This document shows, piece by piece, positions 20,652 to 33,280 of a stretch of DNA of 64,000 bases. Below the pieces are notes generated by a model that worked only from the letters and a program-made list of their open reading frames with translations, did not search any database and was not told the origin of the DNA. Position numbers and translations under genes: made by a program. Source of the DNA: Clitoria ternatea (Eukaryota > Streptophyta > Magnoliopsida > Fabales > Fabaceae); NCBI GenBank assembly GCA_037962975.1, contig CM075674.1:91032501-91096500 (forward strand), given 5' to 3'. Position 1 is the first letter of the stretch. Every line of letters begins with the position of its first letter.

Positions 20652-22784
20652 TGACAGGGCCCGCAAGCGCACGGGTTATGTCGCGTAATATAAAAGATTA
20701 TCGTTCTCCACAGGGACTGTGTTCAAAGTACCAGCATATTGAAATTTAATTATCCACACAATTGATTTTTAATATTTTTGTAAAATAAAACACAATTTAA
20801 AAATCCAAATTTAGAAACAAAATTTACTTGATACTTAAAAAATCAGAGTTGAGAGTATCTTGGGATTTCAGGGGATCAAGACTCTATTTTATGTTAATGA
20901 ATTTTAACTTTTCATAAATAAGAATCGAATTAAGTTTTCCAAGGCGAATTTTCCAAAAGCTAATTAATATGTTCCTCTCGGAATCCTATTAATGTACCTA
21001 ACCTATGGAAAGCGCTGCTTAATCCTCAGAAAGGCCCATTATCGTTTTATGAAAATCCCTTTTATTTCCTCAAAAGAATTTTGATTACTTTCACGGTTTT
21101 ACCGAGGTCACATAAAGCATTTCAAAAATCTTAGGTTTAGTTCAAAGCTTTCCGGTAAAAATAAATCTCTCGATTCTATTTATTACCTAAACTTATTAAT
21201 ATACCCGTAAGTATACAGTTTTATCATTTAGGTTCTTGTTAGGAATTACTAAAAGCATTAAGCATAATTGAACTAAATGGAAAACAGAAATTTATTTAAT
21301 TCTAAGTCAAAATAACATTAAAATAAAATATTATCATACCCCCTTTATCCCAAGATAATTAATTTAGCTACTCATGAAATGATTTAAATTCATGTAAATA
21401 ATGGAAAAATAAAACATACAAGACATGGTAAAAATAAAGACTTACGGGTTTCTCCAAAAGCTCAAAATAATTTACCACTTGTATTTCCTTGTTGCAATAT
21501 TCTCCACCAATTACAAATTTAAATTCTCACTTTTACAGCCTTCACACTCTTACAAAATAAAAGAAAGAAAAGAAAATAAAAAGAAAGAGAAGAAAAATGG
21601 ACAGAGAAAGAAAAAATAGAAAAGAAGAAAACTAAAGAGAAAAGGAGAGAAAGTAACAAAGAAAAGAAAAGAAATCTGATGGTAATTGACTGGGAAGAAG
21701 TTGTTGTTTGCTGATGGGTTGCTGCTGCTTTTATAGGCAAATGGATTGAGGATTCCAGCAATGAAAACGCGTTCAATTTGCAAGTGGAAGAAACTTTCGG
21801 TGCATGTGACTTCCAACTGTCCCAAATTGCATTATTTTAATATTTTCCAATAATTCGGTGCTTGGATTTATTCAGCTGGGCAAATTCTGAATGGAAAAGT
21901 ACTGGAATTCCACAAGACCGAGTGAAAGCTTGCTGTTTGGTATTAGTTGCTGGGCGTTGTTGGTTTGTATGTGGCAGGTATGGTGATATGAGGGACAGTG
22001 GAGTTGCTGGACGGTGTGGTGGATGGAGCCGGTGTTGCTGGGCGGTGTTGTGTTGAGTGAGTTACTGGGCGGTGTTCAATTGATCTGGTGTTGGGCCTGT
22101 GAAGAGAGTCTGGGCGGTGTGGAGAGTACTGTTGGACGGTGTTGTGGTTTAAGAGTCTGGGCGGTGTTGTGATTTGAGAGTCTGGGCGGAGTTGTGTATT
22201 AGAAGAAGAAAGGGAGACGGTGTTGGGAAGTTGGGCGGTGTGTTGAGGTGAGGACGGTTGGGCGGTGTGTGAAGTGAGGACGGTTGGGCGGTGTTGAGAG
22301 GTGAGGACGGTTGGGCGGTGTTGAGATGTGAGGACGGTTGGGCGGTGTTGAGAGGTGAGGACGGTTGGACGGTGTTGAGAGGTGAGGCCGGTTGCTGGGC
22401 AGTGTTGAGGCTTGGATTAGAAGAAAGGGACAGCGGATAGGGAATGGGACGGTGTTGTTGATGGAAAGGAGAGGAGTCTGGTTGAGTGAAGAATCTAGGC
22501 GGTGTCATGGATTAGGAGCTTGGGCGGTGTCATGGATTAGGAACTTGGGCCGTGTTGGTTGGGGAAAAGTCTGGGCGGTGTTTTGGATTGAGGACGGAGT
22601 TTGTGGAGTAGGTCGGTTTTCTCTTGTTTTTGACCCTTTATTTCCTTAATTCCTGCAAAACATACCCAAGTAGAATAGAGTGGAAAGAAAGTAAAAATCA
22701 CAATAAATAAAAGGAAATACAGTGGATAATGACTAAATTCTAAGCAAACTAAATCTATTTTATTGTATTAAAAAGCACTTATCA
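20652..22784 (-). repeat. E1 3' LTR
   Basis: On the plus strand it runs from TGACAGGGCCCGCAAGCGCA to AAAAGCACTTATCA. It shares the long form of the GGGCGGTG minisatellite and the CTGCAAAACATACCC variant with the copy at 36141, which pairs the two and separates them from the E2 LTRs. TATA-like CCTATAAAAG lies on the minus strand at 21728-21737. Confidence 0.93.
22040..22600 (-). repeat. GGGCGGTGTT minisatellite in the E-family LTR
   Basis: About two dozen (G)GGCGGTGTTG words occur, partly as 28-bp units GAGGACGGTTGGGCGGTGTTGA. Unit number differs among the four LTR copies (about 30185-30710, 34670-35155 and 37520-38085 in the others). Steps are mostly 18-31 bp without helical phasing, unlike the palindrome arrays. 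It lies in U3, about 300 bp upstream of the TATA-like box. Confidence 0.85.
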
Positions 22785-24181
22785 AAATACCCCAAACCAA
22801 AATATTGCTTGTCCTCAAGCAATCACCATATTCACAAGATAAAATACAGAAAACACTAAACTTAATAAACTAAGGAATCCAAAATAGAGAAACAGATTTA
22901 TTCAAATGCCAATTTTTATTTACTTATGTGAATCAAATTTCAATGTCAAGACTTAAGATACTCTTCTCACAATTTTCACTCAAGTGTTTCAAGGTTTGTG
23001 TATCTCTCAAATCATCATAGTAAAAAAAAAACATTACCATAAGCTTGTTAATAAACCAGAGACTCCACAGTTTAGATAGAAAATATGTCAAAGTCTAAAG
23101 GTCTTTCAAAGGTTGTAACGCGGCCTTGGGTTGTATTGGTAGGAATTTCAAGAAAAATGGAATACAAAAGGGCTTTAACATCATGAATGATTCAAATTAC
23201 CATTATAATTTTAACAGAGCAAATTTTTGAACTTTTATGGACTTTTTTGGAATTCATTCAATATCATCCTTTTGATTTTCTTTTTCTTTTTCTTGCTTTT
23301 CTTTGCATTCAATACATATTTTTCTTAAGTCCTTTTTTTTTATTTCTTTGCTCCACTAAATTTCCAACTTTTTCACCATTATAGAGAATATTAGTCAATG
23401 AAAGGTTTCAAAGAAAAATTTTCACTTTTAGGCTCAAAAGGGGCAACTAGGGGTCAAATTATACAAAATTCTGAGGCTTAAGAATAAGACCTAATTGTGC
23501 CTTTTTCATCCTAAGACATATAATCAAAAACCATTTTGAATCAGTTGAAAAACAAGTTCTAGAATATTAATGACTATGAGATTCACTCAATCAAGAAAAT
23601 ATATGGGTTTTGAAAATTTATTTGATAGATAACCCATTTTGGCTCAAGTCTCACCATGGAAAGTCCTTTCAAAGAAAATTTTAATCATATAAGATTTATT
23701 TAGACATTGATTTGGCATTTAAACAATCAAATTTTGAAAATTTTACTCAAAATTTTGGGGTCCTTAGATACTTTAGCCTTGTGTTCAAAGTAAATTTATC
23801 ATGCAATCATGGTAAATTACAAGATTACAAACAAATCAAAGAAAACACACATGCATAATAAAATGACAATCACACAACGTAAACAAAACAGTTAAGTTTT
23901 CTTACCTACCACCCCAAACCAGAATTTGACATTGTCCTCAATGTTAAAATGGATGATAAAAGGATAAGAAAACTTACCTGTAATAACCCCAAACCAGCAT
24001 CTGACATAGTTGGTTTTTTTTTTATTTTTTTTTTATTATTAAAGACATGGGGTTACCTCCCCACAAGTGCTAAGTTTTAAGTCTTCAGCCAGACTTTTTA
24101 CCGTTTGGATTTACTCATCAGGAGCATCAAACAAGTCCAAGTCACTTGCTTGTTATATTGGTTGACCTGTGAAGTAATGCT
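22785..24181 (-). other. E1 3' untranslated region, polypurine tract and hairpins
   Basis: The tract beside the LTR reads GGTTTGGGGTATTT on the minus strand (22785-22798). A perfect 8-bp inverted repeat ATTGCTTG/CAAGCAAT with loop TCCT lies at about 22814-22833. A second tract-plus-hairpin module (CCCCAAACCAGAA, then ACATTG/CAATGT around TCCT) is at about 23911-23946, and a third tract at about 23987. The rest is AT-rich and non-coding; poly-T runs lie near 24005-24035. The same block is in E2 at 30905-32200. Confidence 0.8.
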
Positions 24182-24254
24182 TTACTCTCCATCAAACAAG
24201 TCCAAGTCACTTGCTTGTTGTATTGGTTGACCTGTGAAGTAATGCTTTACTCTC
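24125..24254 (-). repeat. 65-bp tandem duplication across the pol 3' end
   Basis: 24125-24189 and 24190-24254 are identical except for one base. It lies over the last codons and stop of pol, so the pol tail was duplicated. Confidence 0.9.
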
Positions 24255-27200
24255 TGTCCATTTACTCTAAATGTACCAGATTTCTCGCTCTATAGTTCGA
24301 CAGCTCCAAAGGGAAAGACTTTTGTCACCTTGAATGGTCCCAACCATCGGGATCTCAGTTTACCTGGAAAAAGCTTCAGTCTGGAATTAAACAGTAAAAC
24401 CATATCACCTGGATTAAATGTTCTCCGTTGGATGTGACGATCATGCCATTGTTTGGTTTTTTCTTTATAAATTCTGGCATTTTCGTATGCATCTAGACGG
24501 AGTTCTTCAAGCTCATTTAATTCCAACAATCTTTGTTCACCTGCAGCCTTATGATCAAAGTTAAGAGTTTTAACAGCCCAAAAAGATTTATATTCTAGTT
24601 CAACAGGTAAATGACAGGGCTTCCCATATACTAGCTTAAAAGGTATGGTTCCAATGGGAGTTTTGTATGCGGTCCGATACGCCCATAAGGAATCATCTAA
24701 CTTAATAGACCAATCCTTACGTGATGTATTCACCACTTTTTGAAGAATATTTTTAATTTCCCGATTGGATACCTCAACTTGTCCACTAGTTTGTGGGTGA
24801 TAAGGTGTAGCATTCTTATGCTTAACTCCATATTTCTTTAGAAGGGTCTGAAAAGTTTTTTCAATAAAATGAGACCCTCCATCACTTATAACACATTTTG
24901 GGACCCCAAACCTTGGAAATATTATTTTCTTGAAAAGTTTAATAACAGTCTTAGCATCAGAATGAGGTGAAGCAATGGCTTCCACCCATTTTAACATATA
25001 GTCAACTGCCACTAATATGAACTGATTTCCAAAAGAAGAGGGAAAGGGACCCATAAAATCAACACCCCATACATCAAACAATTCAACTTCTAAAATTGTA
25101 TTCAATGGCATTTCTTGTCTCTTACCAATGTTACCTGTTCTCTGGCAAGCATCACAAGTTAGAACATACTTACGTACATCCTTAAAAATATTTGGCCAAT
25201 AGAACCCAGCTTGCAATATTTTAGCAGCTGTCTTGGAGGTGCTCATGTGCCCTCCACAGGAAAGAGAATGGCAATGATCCAAGATAGCATGGACATCATC
25301 TTGTGAAACACATCTCCGAATCATACCATCTGCACATTGCTTGAAAAGGAGTGGTTCATCCCAATAATAATGCTTGACATCTGCATAAAACTTTTTCCTT
25401 TGCTGAAAGCTAAGATCAGGAGGTAAGATACCACATGCAAGAAAATTTACAAAATCAGCATACCAAGGAACACGTTGGATACTAAGGTTCAAGAGTTGTT
25501 CATCTGGAAAAGATTCATTGATGGGAATATTATCTGTTTCTTCTTTTTCAGATGTCAACCTAGATAGGTGGTCAGCGACCAAGTTCTCGGTACCCTTCTT
25601 GTCCTTAATTTCCAAGTCAAATTCTTGCAATATTAGAATCCACCTAATTAATCTAGGCTTTGCTTCCTTTTTATTCAATAGATACTTAATGGCAGAGTGG
25701 TCAGTGTAAACAATAACATGTGAACCTACCAAATAAGACCTAAATTTATCAAAAGCAAAGACAATAGCTAACAGTTCTTTTTCAGTTATGGCATAATTTA
25801 CCTGAGCATCATCTAGCGTCCGGCTGGCATAATGAATTACATGGAGCTTTTTATCCTTTCTTTGCCCCAACACAGCTCCTACTGTGTAATCACTCGCATC
25901 GCACATCAGCTCAAATGGAAGTTTCCAATCAGGTGGTTGTACGATGGGGGCAGAGATTAGAGCTTGCTTAATCCTGCAAAAAGCTTCCATACAAGATGAA
26001 TCAAAATTGAAAGGCACATCCTTACCCAGAAGAGTTGTAAGAGGCTTTGTGATTTTGGAGAAATCTTTAAGGAACCTGCGATAAAACCCTGCATGTCCAA
26101 GAAAACTCCGGATACCTTTCACATTCGTGGGTGGAGGTAATTTTTCAATTACTTCCACTTTAGCCTTATCAACTTCTATACCTCTCTCAGACACCAGGTG
26201 TCCAAGAACTATGCCTTCTCTTACCATAAAATGGCAATTTTCCCAATTTAGAACCAAATTAGTTTCTTCACAACGCTGCAAGACTTGGCACAAATTTGTT
26301 AAACAATTATCAAAATCCAAACCATGCACTGAAAAATCATCCATAAAGACTTCCATCACATTTTCAATAAGATCAGAAAAAATTGCTTGCATACACCTTT
26401 GAAAAGTCACAGGTGCATTACATAAACCAAAAGGCATACGTCTGTAAGCATAAGTCCCATAAGGGCAAGTGAAGGTAGTCTTTTCTTGATCAGATGGATG
26501 AATGGGAATTTGATGAAAACCTGAATACCCATCCAAATAACAGAAATAAGAGTGTTTTGCAAGTCTTTCAAGCATCTGATCAATAAAAGGGAGGGGAAAA
26601 TGATCTTTTTTCGTGGCGCTATTTAACTTCCTATAATCAATGCACATGCGCCAACCAGAGACAATCCTAGTAGGAATCAAGTTATGTTTATCATTTTCAA
26701 TCACAATTATTCTCCCCTTTTTAGGCACCACATGGACAGGACTTACCCATTTACTACTATCAACAGGATATATGACTCCAGCATCAAGTAATTTCAAAAT
26801 TTCCTTTTTAACCACTTCTTGCATTTTAGGATTTAATCTCCTAAGTGGTTCTACTGTGGGCCTACTTTCATCTTCTACAGTAATCCTGTGCATACAAAGA
26901 GAAGGGCTAATCCCTTTGATATCATCCATTGTATAACCTATTACCTTTCTATACAACCTAAGTTGTTTCAAAAGTTTTTCAGTTTCAGATGGATTCAATT
27001 CAGCATTGATAATCACAGGATATGTGGAATTAGGACCAAGAAATTCATACCTTAGTGAAGCTGGTAAGGGTTTTAATTCCACATTGGGGCTTACCACTTT
27101 GTCACACATGACCTCAGTATCATGTGGGGCCTCAGAGCAATCAGATGTTTCTGTCAACTCAATCATGAAAATAGTTTCAAGTGGGTCATTAGGAAGGGTT

Positions 27201-27259
27201 GCTTCCTTTACCACTTGTTCGAAAAAATCCACAGTACAGCAAACATCATTATAAGGTTT
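24182..27259 (-). CDS. pol: E1 pol: RT, RNase H and integrase polyprotein
   Basis: The open frame is 24290-27232 (980 residues), entered from the gag-protease frame after an in-frame TAA. RT spans residues about 130-345, with WRMCIDYRKLN and the catalytic FMDD box (296-299). RNase H spans about 430-560, with acidic residues D445, E485, D511 and D554. Integrase has the HHCC knuckle (H653/H655 with H662, C693, C696) and the D725, D784, E820 triad with exactly 35 residues between D and E. A GPFKV-type tail follows. A TAG at 24290-24292 stops it; the same frame then runs 35 codons to TAA at 24182-24184, including SGTFRVNGQRVK, so the TAG is probably a recent mutation. No ATG starts the frame, so it depends on gag-pol translation. 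Confidence 0.93.
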
Positions 27260-28800
27260 TTATAAAACATTTTTCAAGTTGAACTCAACTTTTTGGTCTC
27301 CAACAGTTAGAGACAACTTACCATTCTTGACATCAATCACAGCACCTGCAGTTGCTAAAAATGGTCTGCCTAAAATAATAGGAATCAAAGAATCTTCGTC
27401 CATTTCAAGCACAACAAAGTCAGCAGGTATAAAAAATTTTCCTATCTTAATAGGAACATCCTCTAAAATTCCTACAGGATATTTTACAGATCTATCAGCC
27501 AATTGTAAAGACATCCTAGTAGGTTTTAGCTCACCTAATCCTAACTTTTCAGCAACAGATAATGGCATTAAACTCACACTTGCTCCTAAATCACACAATG
27601 CTTTATCTATATTCATGTCACCAATCATGCAAGGAATAGAGAAACTACCTGGATCTTGGAGCTTAGGTGGAAGTTTCTTTTGAATTAGAGCACTGCACTC
27701 TTCAGTAAGTGCAACTGTACCATCTTCCTCCAGTCTTCTTTTGTTGGACAGAATGTCCTTCAAGAACTTTGCATATGTAGGCATTTGCTGCAAAGCATCT
27801 GTAAAAGGAATATTAATATACAATTTCTTTAAAACATCAAGGAACTTACCAAATTGTTTGTCCAACTTTGCTTTGGCTAAGCGCTGAGGAAATGGAATGG
27901 GAGGTTGATATGGCTTAACCTCCTCCTTCTTTTCTTGTGGTTTCTCTTCTTCAATTACTGGATGAGATGAAGATTCATCGACTTTCCTTTCCTCCTTTGC
28001 TGTCTTGTCAACTGGCCCATCATATTGAGTACCACTCCTAAGAGTGACAGCCATGGTTTGGTTGGATGGTCCAGCCTCTGGTTTTCCAGGAAATGTTCCT
28101 GGTGCTCTTTGAGAATAGGAGGCTTGTTGGGCAATTTGATTTTCCAATATTTTGTTGTGAGTGGCAAGAGAGTCCACTTTTGAAGCCAAGTTTTTTATTG
28201 CATCAGAGAATTCATCATTTTGTTTAAGTTGAGTAGCTACAAATGTCTCCATCAAGGATTCTAGCTTTGATTTTTGTGGAATATAGGTTCCTTGTTGAGG
28301 TTTGTAGTTACTTTGGAATTGAGGTGGCCTATTTTGGAAGCCAGGTGGACCTTGTAGAGGTCTGTAGTTACCTTGATAGTTTCCACCATAGTTTCCAATA
28401 GCGTCCACCTGATGCATTTCTTGTTCTTGATTAGGGGTCATGGCTAAGTTGCAGTTTGTAGCTCCATGTCCTGAAACACCACAAACTTCACAAACAATAT
28501 TAGTAGCACCTGTTGACCCTATTTTATCAAGTTTTAATGTTAATGCTTCAACTTTGGCAGAAAGTAAGGAAAGAGCATCAACAGAGTACTTACCTGGTGT
28601 TTTAGAAGGTAATCCTCTCTCAGAGTTCCATTGGTGAGTGTTTTGAGCTATTTCCTCGATCAGGTTCTCAGCTTCATCAACATTTTTACTCATGAAGGCT
28701 CCTCCAGCTGCAGCATCTAAAGAGATCTTTTGTGTGGAAGTTAGTCCATTATAGAAAATATGGATTGTCAACCACCTTTCTATCCCATGGTGAGGACATT
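27260..28800 (-). CDS. gag-pro: E1 gag C-terminal part and protease
   Basis: Continues gag after E2: the IFYNGLTSTQKISLDAAAGG capsid end, zinc knuckle CEVCGVSGHGATNC (C-x2-C-x4-H-x4-C), a coiled-coil linker and a Pro/Lys-rich stretch. The retropepsin-like domain follows, with CDLGASVSLMPL (active-site D) and IILGRPFLATA. The frame ends at TAA 27260-27262; pol resumes in the same frame ten codons later. Related elements, including B here, have no stop at this place. The stop may be a mutation or a read-through signal; nothing in the bases right after it is diagnostic to me. Confidence 0.92.
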
Positions 28801-30904
28801 TGACAGGGCCCGCAAGCGCACGGGTTATGTCGCGTAATATAAAAGATTATCGTTCTCCACAGGGACTGTGTTCAAAGTACCAGCATATTGAAATTTAATT
28901 ATCCACACAATTGATTTTTAATATTTTTGTAAAATAAAACACAATTTAAAAATCCAAATTTAGAAACAAAATTTACTTGATACTTAAAAAATCAGAGTTG
29001 AGAGTATCTTGGGATTTCAGGGGATCAAGACTCTATTTTATGTTAATGAATTTTAACTTTTCATAAATAAGAATCGAATTAAGTTTTCCAAGGTGAATTT
29101 TGCAAAAGCTAATTAATATGTTCCTCTCGGAATCCTATTAATGTACCTAACCTATGGAAAGCGCTGCTTAATCCTCAGAAAGGCCCATTATCGTTTTATG
29201 AAAATCCCTTTTATTTCCTCAAAAGAATTTTGATTACTTTCACGGTTTTACCGAGGTCACATAAAGCATTTCAAAAATCTTAGGTTTAGTTCAAAGCTTT
29301 CCGGTAAAAATAAATCTCTCGATTCTATTTATTACCTAAACTTATTAATATACCCGTAAGTATACAGTTTTATCATTTAGGTTCTTGTTAGGAATTACTA
29401 AAAGCATTAAGCATAATTGAACTAAATGGAAAACAGAAATTTATTTAATTCTAAGTCAAAATAACATTAAAATAAAATATTATCATACCCCCTTTATCCC
29501 AAGATAATTAATTTAGCTACTCATGAAATAATTTAAATTCATGTAAATAATGGAAAAATAAAACATACAAGACATGGTAAAAATAAAGACTTACGGGTTT
29601 CTCCAAAAGCTCAAAATAATTTACCACTTGTATTTCCTTGTTGCAATATTCTCCACCAATTACAAATTTAAATTCTCACTTTTACAGCCCTCACACTCTT
29701 ACAAAATAAAAGAAAGAAAAAAAAATAAAAAGAAAGAGAAGAAAAACGGACAGAGAAAGAAAAAATAGAAAAGAAGAAAACTAAAGAGAAAAGGAGAGAA
29801 AGTAACGAAGAAAAGAAAAGAAATCTGATGGTAATTGACTGGGAAGAAGTTGTTGTTTGCTGATGGGTTGCTGCTGCTTTTATAGGCAAATGGATTGAGG
29901 ATTCCAGCAATGAAAACGCGTTCAATTTGCAAGTGGAAGAAACTTTCGGTGCATGTGACTTCCAACTGTCCTAAATTGCATTATTTTAATATTTTCCAAT
30001 AATTCGGTGCTTGGATTTATTCAGCTGGGCAAATTCTGAATGGAAAAGTACTGGAATTCCACAAGACCGAGTGAAAGCTTGCTGTTTGGTATTAGTTGCT
30101 GGGCATTGTTGGTTTGTATGTGGCAGGTATGGTGATATGAGGGACAGTGGAGTTGCTGGACGGTGTGGTGGATGGAGCCGGTGTTGTTGGGCGGTGTTGT
30201 GTTGAGTGAGTTACTGGGCGGTGTTCAATTGATCTGGTGTTGGGCCTGTGAAGAGAGTCTGGGCGGTGTGGAGAGTACTGTTGGACGGTGTTGTGGTTTA
30301 AGAGTCTGGGCGGTGTTGTGATTTGAGAGTCTGGGCGGAGTTGTGTATTAGAAGAAGAAAGGGAGATGGTGTTGGGAAGTTGGGCGGTGTGTTGAGGTGA
30401 GGACGGTTGGGCGGTGTGTGAAGTGAGGATGGTTGGGCGGTGTTGAGAGGTGAGGCCGGTTGCTGGGCGGTGTTGAGGCTTGGATTAGAAGAAAGGGACA
30501 GCGGATAGGGAATGGGACGGTGTTTTTGATGGAAAGGAGAGGAGTCTGGTTGAGTGAAGAATCTAGGCGGTGTCATGGATTAGGAGCTTGGGCGGTGTCA
30601 TGGATTAGGAACTTGGGCGGTGTCATGGATTAGGAACTTGGGCGGTGTCATGGATTAGGAACTTGGGCGGTGTTGGTTGGGGAAAAGTCTGGGCGGTGTT
30701 CTGGATTGAGGACGGAGTTTGTGGAGTAGGTCGGTTTTCTCTTGTTTTTGACCCTTTATTTCATTAATTCCTGCAAAATAACATACCCAAGTAGAAAATA
30801 GTGGAAAGAAAGCAAAAATCACAATAAATAAAGGAAATACAGTGGATAATGACTAAATTCTAAGTAAACTAAATCTATTTTATTGTATTAAAAAGCACTT
30901 ATCA
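28801..30904 (-). repeat. E2 3' LTR (2104 bp)
   Basis: E-family LTR directly followed by the polypurine region CAAACC at 30905-30925. It contains repeated GGGCGGTGTCATGGATTAGG units (about 30565-30670), one more than the partner LTR. Confidence 0.93.
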
Positions 30905-32273
30905 AAATACCCCAAACCAAAATATTGCTTGTCCTCAAGCAATCACCATATTCACAAGATAAAATACAGAAAACACTAAACTTAATAAACTAAGGAATCC
31001 AAAATAGAGAAACAGATTTATTCAAATGCCAATTTTTATTTACTTATGTGAATCAAATTTCAATGTCAAGACTTGAGATACTCTTCTCACAATTTTCACT
31101 CAAGTGTTTCAAGGTTTGTGTATCTCTCAAATCATCATAGTAAAAAAAAAACATTACCATAAGCTTGTTAATAAACCAGAGACTCCACAGTTTAGATAGA
31201 AAATATGTCAAAGTCTAAAGGTCTTTCAAAGGTTGTAACGCGGCCTTGGGTTGTATTGGTAGGAATTTCAAGAAAAATGGAATACAAAAGGGCTTTAACA
31301 TCATGAATGATTCAAATTACCATTATAATTTTAACAGAGCAAATTTTTGAACTTTTATGGACTTTTTTGGAATTCATTCAATATCATCCTTTTGATTTTC
31401 TTTTTCTTTTTCTTGCTTTTCTTTGCATTCAATACATATTTTTCTTAAGTCCTTTTTTTTTTATTTCTTTGCTCCACTAAATTTCCAACTTTTTCACCAT
31501 TATAGAGAATATTAGTCAATGAAAGGTTTCAAAGAAAAATTTTCACTTTTAGGCTCAAAAGGGGCAACTAGGGGTCAAATTATACAAAATTCTGAGGCTT
31601 AAGAATAAGACCTAATTGTGCCTTTTTCATCCTAAGACATATAATCAAAAACCATTTTGAATCGGTTGAAAAACAAGTTCTAGAATATTAATGACTATGA
31701 GATTCACTCAATCAAGAAAATATATGGGTTTTGAAAATTTATTTGATAGATAACCCATTTTGGCTCAAGTCTCACCATGGAAAGTCCTTTCAAAGAAAAT
31801 TTTAATCATATAAGATTCATTTAGACATTGATTTGGCATTTAAACAATCAAATTTTGAAAATTTTACTCAAAATTTTGGGGTCCTTAGATACTTTAGCCT
31901 TGTGTTCAAAGTAAATTTGTCATGCAATCATGGTAAATTACAAGATTACAAACAAATCAAAGAAAACACACATGCATAATAAAATGACAATCACACAACG
32001 TAAACAAAACAGTTAAGTTTTCTTACCTACCACCCCAAACCAGAATTTGACATTGTCCTCAATGTTAAAATGGATGATAAAAGGATAAGAAAACTTACCT
32101 GTAATAACCCCAAACAAGCATCTGACATAGTTGGTTTTTTTTTTTTGTTTTTTTTTTGGTTTTTTTTTGGTTTTTTTTTGTTTTTTTTTTATTATTTATT
32201 TATTAAAGACATGAGGTTACCTCCCCACAAGTGCTAAGTTTTAAGTCTTCAGCCAGACTTTTCTGAACCTGCT
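30905..32273 (-). other. E2 3' untranslated region
   Basis: Nearly identical to 22785-24110 of E1, including the AGGA-loop hairpin at about 30934-30953 and the second polypurine/hairpin module at about 32031-32066. A T/G homopolymer-rich stretch (32130-32190) is longer than in E1. No ORF. Confidence 0.85.
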
Positions 32274-33119
32274 TCAACTATACAATTCATACCTGAACAC
32301 AGGTTTTAGTGGTCTGAATTCCACTTTAGGGATCAGTTCTCTTTTAGCCAAAAAATCACAGAAGTGTATTTTTGAAATGCCTGAAAAGTCATAAGATAAA
32401 ACAGATTCAAGTGGATCAAGAGGGAGGTTTTGGATTACCTCTTTCTCTACCACTTTGTCAATAAAATCTATTTCAAGCATAACAAAGTTAAGAGGTATGT
32501 AAAATTTTCCTACCTTGATAGGAATAACCTCTAGAATACCTGGATTCTGAAGCTTGGGCAGTACCTTCTTTTGGATCAGTGTACTGCTCTCCTCAATTAT
32601 CGGATGAGATAGAGACTCATCAAATTTCTTCTCTTCCTTAGCTTCTTCTTTAGTTATGCCAACCGGATCATCATAATGAGTATCACTCCTAAGAGTGATG
32701 TTCATGGTGTGGTTAGATGGTCCTACCTCAGGTTTTACAGGAAATGTTTCTGGTGTTCTTATAGAAAAAGAGGTCTGTTGGACAATTTGATTTTCCAAAA
32801 TTTTGTTATGGGTGGCCAGAGAGTCCACCTTTGAAGCTAAGGTTTTTATGGCATTTGAGAACTCTTCATTTCGTTTTTCTTGGGTGCTTACAAAATTTTC
32901 CATCAGTTTTTCAAGTTTGGATTTCTGGTGAGGATAGTTTTGAAACACTGGTAAACTTCTAAAATCACTGCTATGGTTATAGTTCCCAATAGCATCCAAC
33001 TGATGAAATTCTTGTTCATGGTGGTTTAAGGATATTGCAAAATAGCAACTTATAGCAGCATGTCCTGAATCACCACAAATACAACAATAAAGGTCAGTAG
33101 CACCTGTTAAGAATTCCAT
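32274..33119 (-). CDS. E2 fused gag/protease/pol-leader ORF
   Basis: 281 residues, open without a stop, made from in-frame pieces. Residues about 10-27 hold an intact zinc knuckle (CCICGDSGHAAISC), then the coiled-coil linker (KTLASKVDSLATHNKILENQ). The protease is reduced to its central strand region (PIKVGKFYIPLNFVMLEID) without the DLGAS active site, and the end matches the leader of pol (PKVEFRPLKPVFRYEL). Capsid is missing. Keeping one frame through at least two internal deletions suggests that the product mattered, possibly as an RNA-binding protein that couples this element's RNA to E1-type particles (inference). Drift from a once longer frame is the alternative. Confidence 0.75.
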   Translation of the reverse strand: MEFLTGATDLYCCICGDSGHAAISCYFAISLNHHEQEFHQLDAIGNYNHSSDFRSLPVFQNYPHQKSKLEKLMENFVSTQEKRNEEFSNAIKTLASKVDSLATHNKILENQIVQQTSFSIRTPETFPVKPEVGPSNHTMNITLRSDTHYDDPVGITKEEAKEEKKFDESLSHPIIEESSTLIQKKVLPKLQNPGILEVIPIKVGKFYIPLNFVMLEIDFIDKVVEKEVIQNLPLDPLESVLSYDFSGISKIHFCDFLAKRELIPKVEFRPLKPVFRYELYS

Positions 33120-33256
33120 AATAGACCAAGATCAAAGGTGATCTTTGAAAATAAAAATAAAAATAAATAACTAGAAATAAAACAAACTAAAAATAAAAAT
33201 ATTAACAAGTATGATCTAATCGAATTTCAATATTGCCGATATTTGAGGGACAACAG

Positions 33257-33274
33257 TCCCCGGCAACGGCGCCA
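33257..33274 (-). other. Primer-binding site of E2
   Basis: The minus strand reads TGGCGCCGTTGCCGGGGA, six bases inside the LTR at 33281. Identical to the site of E1. Confidence 0.92.
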
Positions 33275-33280
33275 AAAACT

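Noticed and set aside
22040..22600. Helical phasing of the E-family GGGCGG repeats
   Set aside because: Steps (27, 26, 19, 22, 25, 25, 31, 18, 27) are not near multiples of one turn.
26127..27254. Plus-strand ORFs across E1 pol and similar antisense frames in other coding blocks
   Set aside because: Antisense shadows of conserved RT, protease or gag coding sequence.
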